In this document: positions 24,750 through 33,023 of the stretch, in pieces | Numbering within the stretch: the first letter of the stretch is position 1 | Layout: every line of letters starts with the position of its first letter | From: Mesorhizobium sp. | GTDB taxonomy: Bacteria; Pseudomonadota; Alphaproteobacteria; Rhizobiales; Rhizobiaceae | NCBI GenBank assembly: GCA_004020645.1 | Contig: SAQL01000040.1 | Coordinates: 1-48,894, forward strand | Direction: 5' to 3' | Length of the DNA stretch: 48,894 bases | The notes under the pieces: model-generated | The model's input: the letters and a program-made list of their open reading frames with translations, nothing else | Databases searched by the model: none | Told to the model about the DNA's origin: nothing | Made by a program: the position numbers and the translations under genes

Positions 24750-26639
24750 ATGTGTGGAATTGCCGGCTGGATCGGGCCGAGGGTCGAGAATCCACAAGAT
24801 CGGGCCGCCAGAATGTCCAGCACACTGCGGCATCGTGGTCCCGATGCCGAAGGCATCGAGTTCTTGGACTTGAACCCCGGCGAGAACCAATTGGCATTGG
24901 TGCACCGCCGGCTGGCGATTATTGACCTAAACGCCGAATCAAATCAGCCGATGCATATCGACGACGGCCGTCTCAGAATTATTTTCAACGGCGAAATATA
25001 CAACTATGTCGAGTTGCGCCAGGAACTGATCGGCCTCGGTCATCGTTTTCGAACGCGCTCCGATACCGAGGTGCTGCTCAGAGCTTATGATCAGTGGCAC
25101 TTGTCCATGTTTGACCGATTGAGCGGCATGTTCGCTTTTGCGCTCTGGGATGCTCAGAGGCACGAATTGATCCTCGGCCGGGATCCCTTCGGCAAAAAGC
25201 CCCTTTACCTCATGCAAAGCGAAAAATTGCTGTCCTTCGGCTCGGAGATCAATGCGTTGCTGTCATCGCAGCCAAATGCGCAGCAGCTCGATCTGGACGC
25301 TGTGCACGAGTATCTGCACTGGCGTTACGTGCCAGGACCAGGCACCCTTTTTAAACAGATCCGCAAACTCAACCCCGGAAGCTATGCTGTTTGGTCGCAA
25401 GGGACAGTGACGGAAACGCGCTATTATACGCCTCCGGATCAAACGGATCTGACCGAAGAGATCGACGACGAAACCGCCAGGCAACGATTCCTGGAACTGC
25501 TCGACCATTCCGTCGAAATCAGAATGCGCAGCGATGCGCCGTTTGGCGCCTTTCTCTCCGGAGGCCTTGATTCGTCAGCAATCGTCGCCCTGATGACCAA
25601 GCACAGCGACAAGCCCATTCGTACATTTTCGGTCGGTTTCAGCGAACCGGCTTATAGCGAACTCCCATTCGCCCGACGCGTCGCCGATCATTTCAAGACT
25701 GATCATTGCGAACTGGTCATTGAAGCGGACGACCTGATTGACCACCTGCCCAAGTTGATCCGCCATCTGGGGGCGCCGGTCTCACAAAGTTCGGACATTC
25801 CAATTTACCTGATGTCGGAGCGAGCCTCGCAGGACGTCAAGATGGTGCTCACAGGGGAAGGGGCAGACGAGATCCTCGGCGGGTACCCCAAACATCGCGC
25901 AGAGTCGCTGGCTGGAATCTACCGGTCGCTCGTTCCAGCCTTGCTCCACGACAACCTCCTCGCCCCTTTAATACGCGCCATGCCTGGCGCATCGGCCAAG
26001 TTCGATACGTTTGCCCGAAGCGCGGGCGAAAGGGACTTTGCCACCCGGATGATCTCCTGGTTTGGAGCCATGACGGCGCGGCAACACGGTCGCCTCACCG
26101 GTGCGCCGGCCAATTGCCGCAATCAGCGTAACAACCTCCCGTTCTCCTCAAGCGCGAAGGCATCCCATCTTCGCCGGGCGCTGTTTTTCGATCAGACATC
26201 GTGGTTGCCCGACAATCTCTTGGAACGAGGCGACCGGATGATGATGGCCGGTTCAATCGAAGGAAGAATGCCGTTCCTCGATCGCGATCTGGTTGCGTTC
26301 GTCAGCAAATTGCCGGATCGCTACAAGGTGGGTTGGCGGAAGGGTAAGCTGATCTTGCGCAACAGCATGGCCAACATGCTTCCTGAGGAAATTCTCAACC
26401 GCCGCAAGATCGGGTTCAAGGTGCCCGTCGCCGAATGGTTCCGCGGGTCGATGAGGAACTACGTGCACGACCATCTTTGCTCCTCTCATTCCGTCATTCG
26501 CAGCTATTTGAGCGCGAAATACCTTGATCAAATCGTCTCGGAGCACACCAACTGCGCCGCAGACCACGAAAAGCTGATATGGGCGCTGTTGAATTTGGAG
26601 ATATTCCATCGCGAGTTCGAGCTTGGGGCGCCTCAGTGA
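24750..26639 (+). CDS. asnB: Asparagine synthetase (glutamine-hydrolysing) type amidotransferase
   Basis: 629 residues. The N-terminal class II glutaminase starts directly with the catalytic Cys2 (MCGIAGW) and carries RHRGPDAEG and FNGEIYNYVELR. The C-terminal ATP-pyrophosphatase domain has FGAFLSGGLDSSAIVALM (PP-loop SGG-x-DSS at 270-276) and LTGEGADEILGGYP. The length is that of the long AsnB type typical of polysaccharide loci. Such enzymes can make asparagine or amidate a uronic acid of the polymer; next to ManNAcA genes the second is plausible but unproven. The start at 24750 is fixed by the need for Cys2. It converges on a GT4 gene, 75 bp away. Codon use looks slightly less GC-rich than the neighbours. 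Confidence 0.93.
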   Translation: MCGIAGWIGPRVENPQDRAARMSSTLRHRGPDAEGIEFLDLNPGENQLALVHRRLAIIDLNAESNQPMHIDDGRLRIIFNGEIYNYVELRQELIGLGHRFRTRSDTEVLLRAYDQWHLSMFDRLSGMFAFALWDAQRHELILGRDPFGKKPLYLMQSEKLLSFGSEINALLSSQPNAQQLDLDAVHEYLHWRYVPGPGTLFKQIRKLNPGSYAVWSQGTVTETRYYTPPDQTDLTEEIDDETARQRFLELLDHSVEIRMRSDAPFGAFLSGGLDSSAIVALMTKHSDKPIRTFSVGFSEPAYSELPFARRVADHFKTDHCELVIEADDLIDHLPKLIRHLGAPVSQSSDIPIYLMSERASQDVKMVLTGEGADEILGGYPKHRAESLAGIYRSLVPALLHDNLLAPLIRAMPGASAKFDTFARSAGERDFATRMISWFGAMTARQHGRLTGAPANCRNQRNNLPFSSSAKASHLRRALFFDQTSWLPDNLLERGDRMMMAGSIEGRMPFLDRDLVAFVSKLPDRYKVGWRKGKLILRNSMANMLPEEILNRRKIGFKVPVAEWFRGSMRNYVHDHLCSSHSVIRSYLSAKYLDQIVSEHTNCAADHEKLIWALLNLEIFHREFELGAPQ

Positions 26640-26714
26640 CGCCAATGGGATCGGTGTCGAGCTCGACCCGCAGCTGCGCGTCGCAACCTCAGCGTCCGCG
26701 TTTACAGGACAGCG

Positions 26715-27833
26715 TCAGCGCTTGACCGATTGAGCCTTTAACGCGACCGACCTCCAGACGTCGCAGATCGCGCCGACGAAGGGTGCGAGCTCAAGCCGTT
26801 CCCGATGCACGGCCATCGCAGCAGCACCAAGCCTGGCTCTCAATGCCGGATTCTCGACCAGCCGCGTCAGCGCCTCGGTCAACGCCGCAATATCGCCGGG
26901 CGGCACCAGCAACCCGGATTGCCCGTTGGTGATGATGTCCTCCACTGCGCCGACAGGCGTCGTCACTACCGCGAGGCCTGCGGCCATGCCTTCGATGACC
27001 GAGACGGGCAGGTTTTCGGCAAAGGAGGGCAGCACCAGAATGTCCGCCGAAGCGATCAGCGAAGCGACCTCGTCGGGCCCGACCCAACCGGGAAGCGTAA
27101 CGCGCTCGGCAAGGCCCAGTTCGGCCGTTCTCATCCGTGCAGCCTCGACGTCGCCATCGCCGGCGATTGTGGCGCGCCAACTCTTGATCGGCTCCATGCG
27201 GTGCAGCGCATCCAGCAATTGCGGCACGCCCTTGCGGTCGCCGATGCGGCCAAGGAACAGGATATGGACATGGTCGCCGCCACCGACATGCGCCAAGGAG
27301 GGAACCGCCGTGGCGTTGGGAACGATGACAATTTTACCGGCCGCCCTAGGTGCCCGGCTGGCGACGAAGTCGCGCCAAAGCCCGCCCAAGACGATCACCC
27401 GACCGGCACGCTCGAACAGAGCTTCGATGCGACGGCTCATGAAACTGCGATCGCCTTTCCAGAATGTCTCATACTGCGCCCCGTGCAGATGCAGGACATA
27501 GGGTATCGACAGCAGCCGTGCGCAGGCGGCGATCACCACCTTGCGATAGGTGCTGCCGGAGACTGATATATTGATGTGGATGACATCGGCGCGCTTCGCC
27601 AATCGCGCGGCGAGCATCCGCAAGCAAAAGTCCAACATATAGAAGATCGAAAACCCGACATGCCCAGGGCCGCGGCTGGCAAGGAAGCGTACATCGATGT
27701 CGGCGATCTCCTGCCGCTCGAACTCCTGCTTCAGCGCCCCCATGATGCGGTCGATGCCTCCCTGCCCCGAAACGCCCGAAGGCGTCGCGACAAGCACATG
27801 AACTTTTCGATTGTGAACCAGACGCTGCAACAT
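26715..27833 (-). CDS. Glycosyltransferase, GT4 family (GT-B fold)
   Basis: 372 residues, two Rossmann-like domains. The N-terminal acceptor domain has TPSGVSGQGGIDRIMGALK and a HLHGAQYETFWKG stretch. The C-terminal nucleotide-sugar domain has HILFLGRIGDRKGVPQLLDA and the family-typical ENLPVSVIEGMAAGLAVVTT followed by GAVEDII, with the two spaced glutamates. Cytoplasmic and probably membrane-associated, it adds one sugar to the lipid-linked repeat unit; donor and linkage cannot be read. The first ATG at 27833 has no strong ribosome site. It diverges from the flippase gene across 153 bp. Confidence 0.92.
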   Translation of the reverse strand: MLQRLVHNRKVHVLVATPSGVSGQGGIDRIMGALKQEFERQEIADIDVRFLASRGPGHVGFSIFYMLDFCLRMLAARLAKRADVIHINISVSGSTYRKVVIAACARLLSIPYVLHLHGAQYETFWKGDRSFMSRRIEALFERAGRVIVLGGLWRDFVASRAPRAAGKIVIVPNATAVPSLAHVGGGDHVHILFLGRIGDRKGVPQLLDALHRMEPIKSWRATIAGDGDVEAARMRTAELGLAERVTLPGWVGPDEVASLIASADILVLPSFAENLPVSVIEGMAAGLAVVTTPVGAVEDIITNGQSGLLVPPGDIAALTEALTRLVENPALRARLGAAAMAVHRERLELAPFVGAICDVWRSVALKAQSVKR

Positions 27834-27986
27834 GAGCCCATTTCGGAACGACGAGGCAAAGGTTTCAAATAAGGTCTACGACGAATCCGTTAGTTCAAAC
27901 TGAATCTGTTCACCCTTTGCCGTCATCGCGCTGGATTTTCCGCCGGTCGACGGTTAATCGAAGATGAATTCCCCGGGGACAACCCT

Positions 27987-29426
27987 TTGCTGCTCCGCTC
28001 CACGCTCATCTATGCCCCGGCGATCCTGCTGACGCGGATTTCCGCGCTGCTCCTGCTGGTCATCGTGACACGGCTGATCGACCAGACCGAGTATGGCCTG
28101 CTGACCCTGGTGGTGACAGTCGGCGAAATGACCGACATTGCCGTCACCAACTGGCTGCGCATCGCTTTGCTCAGGTTGGGCGGCAAAGGCGACGTCAGCC
28201 GCGGCAGCCTGATGCTGGCCGGGCGGGTGTTGCTTGCCAGCACGGCACTGGCGCTGATTATATCCGTGGCCGCCTCCGCAGTGATCGTGCCGGAGCGCTG
28301 GGTCGAGTTCGCGATCGCCGTCTGCAGCTACTTGATCGCCGGCTCCATCGGCCGCTTCGCGCTGACGGTCCTGCAGATGCAGCAGCGTCATTCGGTCTAT
28401 TCGATGCTCGAGTTCCTGCGCGCCGTGCTGCAACTCGCGCTGCCGATCGGCGCCATCGTCATGTTTCAAGACTCCTTTCTGACGGTATCGCTCGGCTCGA
28501 GCCTCGGCGTTTTAATCGCCGGTATCGTGGCGGGCCTACTGGCATCCCGACGGGTCGTTGCCGGTCGGCCACGCTTCACCCAAAAGGAGTTCTTCGTCCT
28601 CGGCGTGCCCCTGGTCATCATGGCGCTGGTAGGCTTCGGCCTGCACAGCGCCGAGCGTGTGTTCCTCAAGATCTACTACGATGCCGGCGCAGTGGCGATC
28701 TTCGCCGCAGCCTATGCACTGGCCCGCCAGCCCATCGATATGGTCGCCAACTCCATCAACATGGGTGCCTTTCCCGAGGTGGTCAGCCGGTTCGACGACG
28801 ACGGGCCTGCGGCATCGGGCCGGCTGCTGTCGCAATTGATGGCCTTGATGATGCGCCTCTGCCTGCCGGTCGCAGCGATGCTGGTCGCACTCAGCAGCGA
28901 CATCACGCAGCTCCTGCTACCCGCCGAATATCACGGCCGTTTCGGCCTGCTCTTTCCGATCATCGCCTTCAGCGTGCTGTGTGCCAATCTCGCGAGCTTC
29001 GTCTATGGCACCGTGGTGCATGCGCACAAGCGTCCATGGCTGCTGATCATCGCCAATTCCTTCGGCTCGGTGGCGACAATCGCACTGTCCGTGCTGTTGA
29101 TCCCTCCGATGGCGGAGGTCGGCGCTGCGTTGGCGCTGGCGGGCGGATCGCTGGCTGGCCTTTTAGCCTGCATCATCATCAGCGAACGGCTCACGCCGGT
29201 TCCGGTGCCATGGCGCGACATTGGCGTTTCGGTCGTCATCTCGCTCAGCACGGGGCTGGCCGCCAGCCTTGCCAGCGCTCTATTCGGCGATATGCCGGCC
29301 ATCTTCTCGCTCGTCGCCGGCGGCACCGCTGGCGCAGTGGTTTTCTTCGGGCTGACCTGGCTGTTCTACCCTGCCGCCGCGATACAATTCGTAGCCAAGC
29401 TGAGGGCGCGGCTGCGGCTCGCATAG
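27987..29426 (+). CDS. Wzx-type polysaccharide flippase
   Basis: 479 residues with about 12 to 14 hydrophobic segments spread over the whole length, and the N-terminal pattern of the polysaccharide transport family (LIYAPAILLTRISALLLLVI, then TRLIDQTEYGLLTL). It would flip the undecaprenyl-linked repeat unit from the cytoplasmic to the periplasmic face of the inner membrane. There is no in-frame ATG near the predicted N-terminus; the best start is TTG at 27987, with CCGGGGA about 8 nt upstream. The start is therefore uncertain by a few codons. It is the only flippase in the locus and faces the VpsF-like polymerase functionally. Confidence 0.9.
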   Translation: MLLRSTLIYAPAILLTRISALLLLVIVTRLIDQTEYGLLTLVVTVGEMTDIAVTNWLRIALLRLGGKGDVSRGSLMLAGRVLLASTALALIISVAASAVIVPERWVEFAIAVCSYLIAGSIGRFALTVLQMQQRHSVYSMLEFLRAVLQLALPIGAIVMFQDSFLTVSLGSSLGVLIAGIVAGLLASRRVVAGRPRFTQKEFFVLGVPLVIMALVGFGLHSAERVFLKIYYDAGAVAIFAAAYALARQPIDMVANSINMGAFPEVVSRFDDDGPAASGRLLSQLMALMMRLCLPVAAMLVALSSDITQLLLPAEYHGRFGLLFPIIAFSVLCANLASFVYGTVVHAHKRPWLLIIANSFGSVATIALSVLLIPPMAEVGAALALAGGSLAGLLACIIISERLTPVPVPWRDIGVSVVISLSTGLAASLASALFGDMPAIFSLVAGGTAGAVVFFGLTWLFYPAAAIQFVAKLRARLRLA

Positions 29427-29427
29427 A

Positions 29428-29454
29428 ACGGCAATTGCATTTTGAATTTGCCGT
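29428..29454. terminator. Possible hairpin between convergent wzx and wecG-type genes
   Basis: Arms ACGGCAA (29428-29434) and TTGCCGT (29448-29454) with a 13-nt AT-rich loop, right after the wzx stop codon. No T-tract follows, so termination in either direction is only a possibility. The remaining ~80 bp to 29537 show nothing else. Confidence 0.3.
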
Positions 29455-29537
29455 GCCGTAGTCCTGGAAAGCGGTTCCGACTTCGGACCGATGCTGCAGC
29501 CCCAGGCCGGGCGCTTTGTTTGTTGGGGAATCGCTCG

Positions 29538-30341
29538 TTATAGATCGACTTTTCGGCGCCCCCGACGGCCCCATAACTCCCGGCACAGCAGCGCTGCGTA
29601 GGCCGTGTTGGTGTCATAGTAACGGCGCCACAAGCGTCGCGGCTCCTGTGCCACGCGAAACAACCACTCCAGACCGGCCGCTTGAACCAGTTTTGGCGCC
29701 CGGGCAACCTTGCCGCCATAGACGTCGAAACTGCCGCCCACGCCCATGACGAAACTCGGGGTGAGTTCGTCACGATAGCGCTTGAGAAAGCGCTCCTTGC
29801 TTGGCGTCGGCATCGCTACCAACAGGCAGTCGGCGCCCGAGGCGTTGATCGCCTCGACGATGCCGGCCTCGTCTTCCGGCTTGAAATAGCCATTGCGCAT
29901 GCCCGCGACGACGAGACCCGGATGATCCCTGACAAGTCGCATTTTAACGGCATCGAGCACGGATTGTTCGGCGCCCAGGAGGAAGGGCCTGAAGCCACGA
30001 TTCGCGCAGAGGCTCAGCAGATTGACCATGATGTCGACGCCGGCTACCCGCTCCGGCAGCGCCACCCCGCAAAGACGTGCGCCCCAAAGCACGCCGATGC
30101 CGTCGACGTTAATCACATCCGCCGTCGCAACATCGTCCCGCAACTCGGTATTGTTGCGCATGTTCACAAGCTTGGCGACATTCACCACCACATGATGCAG
30201 CGGCCGCCGCAAGGTCATCGCCTCATCGGCGATGGCCAGCGTCTCGACCATGGTCAGCGCATGGATCGGCGCGCCGAGGAATTCCCGGCGCCGTGACGCC
30301 AACAGGCGATGCTGGGTCCATGCCGGGTCGTGCGCGTTCAT
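29538..30341 (-). CDS. wecG: WecG/TagA/CpsF-family glycosyltransferase
   Basis: 267 residues, GT26 family. Typical motifs are HHVVVNVAKLVNMRNN, TADVINVDGIGVLWGARL, GADCLLVAMPTPSKERFL and the C-terminal GVGGSFDVYGGKVARAPKLV with GLEWLFRVAQEPRRLWRRY. WecG transfers ManNAcA from its UDP form to the lipid-linked GlcNAc in enterobacterial common antigen synthesis; TagA does the same with ManNAc. Given the adjacent wecC, transfer of ManNAcA is the likely role here. The ATG at 30341 has GGAGG just upstream and overlaps the wecC stop (ATGA), while a longer in-frame start at 30440 lies inside wecC and is rejected. Confidence 0.9.
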   Translation of the reverse strand: MNAHDPAWTQHRLLASRRREFLGAPIHALTMVETLAIADEAMTLRRPLHHVVVNVAKLVNMRNNTELRDDVATADVINVDGIGVLWGARLCGVALPERVAGVDIMVNLLSLCANRGFRPFLLGAEQSVLDAVKMRLVRDHPGLVVAGMRNGYFKPEDEAGIVEAINASGADCLLVAMPTPSKERFLKRYRDELTPSFVMGVGGSFDVYGGKVARAPKLVQAAGLEWLFRVAQEPRRLWRRYYDTNTAYAALLCRELWGRRGRRKVDL

Positions 30342-31675
30342 GCGGCCTCCTCTGCACCTGCGGGAAGCGCCAGGTGTTCGAGCGCTGATTTCCTGCCTTC
30401 GATGCGGGCGTCGGGCTTGCGTGCTTTGCGCCAAGTCCACAAACCCCTTGTGTCGATCAGCTTCTTGTCCTTGAGCGCTTCGGGATCAACCAGATTAAAC
30501 TGCCGATGGTCGACCAGCAGGACGACGATATCGCACTGGTCGATGGCGGAAAGCGCATCGGTGAAGACGATGCCTTTGCCCTCGAGCTCATGCGGCAGCT
30601 TGTGTGCGTTGGGTTCAGCCGCAATGATCTTCAGGTTGGGAATATCTGACAAAAGCTTCACCACCTCGACAGCCGGGCTCTCGCGCATATCGTCGATATT
30701 GGGTTTGAAGCTGAGGCCAAGGCAAGCGATCGTCTGCTTGCGGGACGGGTCGAGCAAGGCTTGTATATCCCTGACCACCGACAAGGGACGCTCGGAATTG
30801 ATCCGGCGTGCCGAAGCCATCAGCCGCGTGCTGTTAGGCGCGGCGTCGATGATAAAATACGGATCGACCGCAATGCAGTGGCCGCCGACGCCCGGGCTCG
30901 GCTGCAGGATGTTCACGCGGGGATGCCGGTTAGCCAGATCGATCACCTCCCAGACGTTGAGCGACAGATCCTGGCACACTGCCGCAAGCTCGTTGGCAAA
31001 GGCGATATTGACGTCGCGGAATGCGTTCTCGGTCAGCTTCACCAGTTCCGCGCTTTCGGCCTGGGTCGTGAACAGGTCGCCGGCAACAAAGGTTGAATAG
31101 AGTGCCGCGGTCCGTTCCGACGACTTGCGCGACAGTCCGCCGATCGAGCGATCGTTGTTGATCAGTTCGGTAAGGACCTTTCCCGGCAACACGCGCTCGG
31201 GCGAATAGGCGACCAGGACATCGGCCTGTTCGCCATGGACCAGAGGAAATTTGAGATCGGGCCGCAACTCGGCAAGCAGTCCCGTCATGATGCGCGTCGT
31301 GCCGACCGGCGATGTCGATTCCAGCACCACAAGGTCGCCCCGCTTCAGCACCGAGGTGATGCTTCGTGCCGCCGCGAGCACATAGCTCACGTCGGGCTTG
31401 TGGTCCTCGGTCATCGGGGTCGGCACTGCGATGATAAAGGCGTCCGCCGGCTGCGGCGTACTGAAAGCCCTAAGCTTGCCGTTGGCGACAACCTTCTGGA
31501 TCAAACCATCGAGGTCCGGCTCGACGATGTGGATTTCGCCGCGATTGACCTTCTCGACCACCGCTTCGTTGACGTCGACGCCAATGACGTCGAGCCCGCG
31601 ACTGGCGAAGATGGCACAGGTCGGCAGGCCGATATAGCCCATGCCGATAACGGAAACGGTCTTAATCTCAGCCAT
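30338..31675 (-). CDS. wecC: UDP-N-acetyl-D-mannosaminuronate-type nucleotide sugar dehydrogenase
   Basis: 445 residues. The N-terminal NAD-binding fold reads VIGMGYIGLPTCAIFASRG, followed by VDVNE; the central domain has K213 in LVKLTENAFRDVN, and the catalytic cysteine is C267 in PGVGGHCIAVDPYF. It oxidises UDP-ManNAc twice to UDP-ManNAcA with NAD. Specificity for ManNAc is inferred from the WecB homologue directly upstream. The start at 31675 (MAEIKTVSVIG) overlaps the wecB stop region by 8 bp. An in-frame start at 31786 lies within wecB and adds a non-family N-terminus, so I reject it. Confidence 0.93.
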   Translation of the reverse strand: MAEIKTVSVIGMGYIGLPTCAIFASRGLDVIGVDVNEAVVEKVNRGEIHIVEPDLDGLIQKVVANGKLRAFSTPQPADAFIIAVPTPMTEDHKPDVSYVLAAARSITSVLKRGDLVVLESTSPVGTTRIMTGLLAELRPDLKFPLVHGEQADVLVAYSPERVLPGKVLTELINNDRSIGGLSRKSSERTAALYSTFVAGDLFTTQAESAELVKLTENAFRDVNIAFANELAAVCQDLSLNVWEVIDLANRHPRVNILQPSPGVGGHCIAVDPYFIIDAAPNSTRLMASARRINSERPLSVVRDIQALLDPSRKQTIACLGLSFKPNIDDMRESPAVEVVKLLSDIPNLKIIAAEPNAHKLPHELEGKGIVFTDALSAIDQCDIVVLLVDHRQFNLVDPEALKDKKLIDTRGLWTWRKARKPDARIEGRKSALEHLALPAGAEEAA

Positions 31676-32822
31676 GATGCAGCAGTTCCTCAACGATCCG
31701 GTTACCGGCCCGGCCATCGCCATACGGGTTGTGTTGTTCCGCCATGCCGCGATAGGCGGCCTGATCGTCGAGCAGGCTGTTGGCATTCAACAGGATTTTT
31801 TGGATATCGGTGCCGACGAGACGGGCGGTACCCGCCGCGACCCCCTCGGGCCGCTCGGTATTCTCACGCATCACCAGCACCGGCTTGCCGAGCGAAGGCG
31901 CCTCTTCCTGCACGCCGCCGCTGTCGGTCAGCACCAGATAGCTCTGCTTTTGCAGGTACAGGAATGGCAGATAATCCTGCGGGTCGACGAGATGGATGTT
32001 CGACACGCCGCCCAGTTCTGCGTTGACCACCGAGCGAACATTGGGGTTGGGATGGACCGGATAGACGATCTGCACGTCCTCGCGCATCGCCAACCCCTTC
32101 AGTGCCGTACAGATACGATGGATGCCGCCGTCGAAATTCTCACGGCGATGACCGGTGACGAGGACCATTTTCTTGGCCGGATCGAGGAACGGGAAACGGG
32201 CGGCGAGTTTTGCGCTCATCAGCTTGTCGGCGTCGATCGCGCCGGAAAAATGCAACAGCGTGTCGATCACCGTGTTGCCGGTCACGAAGATGGTGCTCGC
32301 AGCCTTTCCTTCGGCGATGAGATTGTCGCGCGCCTGGACGGTCGGTGCGAAATGCCAGGTCGCGATGTCGCCGGCAATCTTGCGGTTCAGTTCTTCTGGA
32401 AAGGGAGAGTTGATGTCGTGGCTGCGCAGCCCTGCCTCGATATGGGCGACCGGAATGCGCTTGTAGAAAGCAGCCAGAGCCGCAGTCATCGCCGTGGTCG
32501 TGTCGCCTTGCACGAGGACGATATCGGGCTTCGCCTTCTCCAGCACTTCGGCCATGCCCAGCAGCACACGCGAGGTCACGTCGAACAATGTCTGGCCGGG
32601 CTGCATGATGTTGAGATCGTGATGCACCGGCAGGCCGGTCAATTCGATGACCTGGTCGACCATCTCGCGATGCTGGCCGGTGATACATGTCTCGGTAACA
32701 AAGCCCGGATGGGCAAGCGCGGCACGCACCACCGGAAAGCATTTGAGCGCCTCCGGCCTCGTGCCGAACACGATCAGCAATTTTTGCCTGGATGGCAGTT
32801 TCGGATGTGAAAGGACGTTCAT
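31668..32822 (-). CDS. wecB: UDP-N-acetylglucosamine 2-epimerase (non-hydrolysing)
   Basis: 384 residues, full length. The signature GTRPEALKCFPVVRAAL stands near residue 20, with VQGDTTTAMTAALAAFYKRI, HIEAGLRSHDINSPFPEE and the C-terminal TDSGGVQEEAPSLGKPVLVM. The enzyme interconverts UDP-GlcNAc and UDP-ManNAc in the cytoplasm and supplies wecC. It is the first gene of a tightly overlapping wecB-wecC-wecG operon read leftwards. The K in EALKCFPV replaces the more usual EAIKMAPV pattern, a small variation that keeps the key residues. Its ribosome site is weak (AGGATCA). Confidence 0.95.
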   Translation of the reverse strand: MNVLSHPKLPSRQKLLIVFGTRPEALKCFPVVRAALAHPGFVTETCITGQHREMVDQVIELTGLPVHHDLNIMQPGQTLFDVTSRVLLGMAEVLEKAKPDIVLVQGDTTTAMTAALAAFYKRIPVAHIEAGLRSHDINSPFPEELNRKIAGDIATWHFAPTVQARDNLIAEGKAASTIFVTGNTVIDTLLHFSGAIDADKLMSAKLAARFPFLDPAKKMVLVTGHRRENFDGGIHRICTALKGLAMREDVQIVYPVHPNPNVRSVVNAELGGVSNIHLVDPQDYLPFLYLQKQSYLVLTDSGGVQEEAPSLGKPVLVMRENTERPEGVAAGTARLVGTDIQKILLNANSLLDDQAAYRGMAEQHNPYGDGRAGNRIVEELLHHG

Positions 32823-33023
32823 TGCTGATCCTGGTCGCCGGAAGGCGTCGCGACCTGCTGATTATTCGCTACAAGAGCTATAATAGCGGCAGAAGCCGCC
32901 CTCGTGACCTCAAATCTTAATATATGATTAACAGCCAAGCCCACGATCTCCTGAGGTAACTCTTATGAAAGACTAGATCGATAGGTATCATGGCAGAGTA
33001 GTCTTGAAAAAGAATATATTCGA
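32823..33023. other. AT-rich divergent promoter region
   Basis: 201 bp between the wecB operon and the GINT1-like gene, clearly more AT-rich than the surroundings. A perfect TATAAT occurs at 32879-32884 on the plus strand, but I see no matching -35 element, so no promoter is assigned. No start codon better than TTG 33024 exists for the rightward gene. Confidence 0.5.

Noticed and set aside
32879..32884. TATAAT as a promoter for the GINT1-like gene
   Set aside because: No -35 element at suitable spacing; the whole region is AT-rich, so a chance match is likely.
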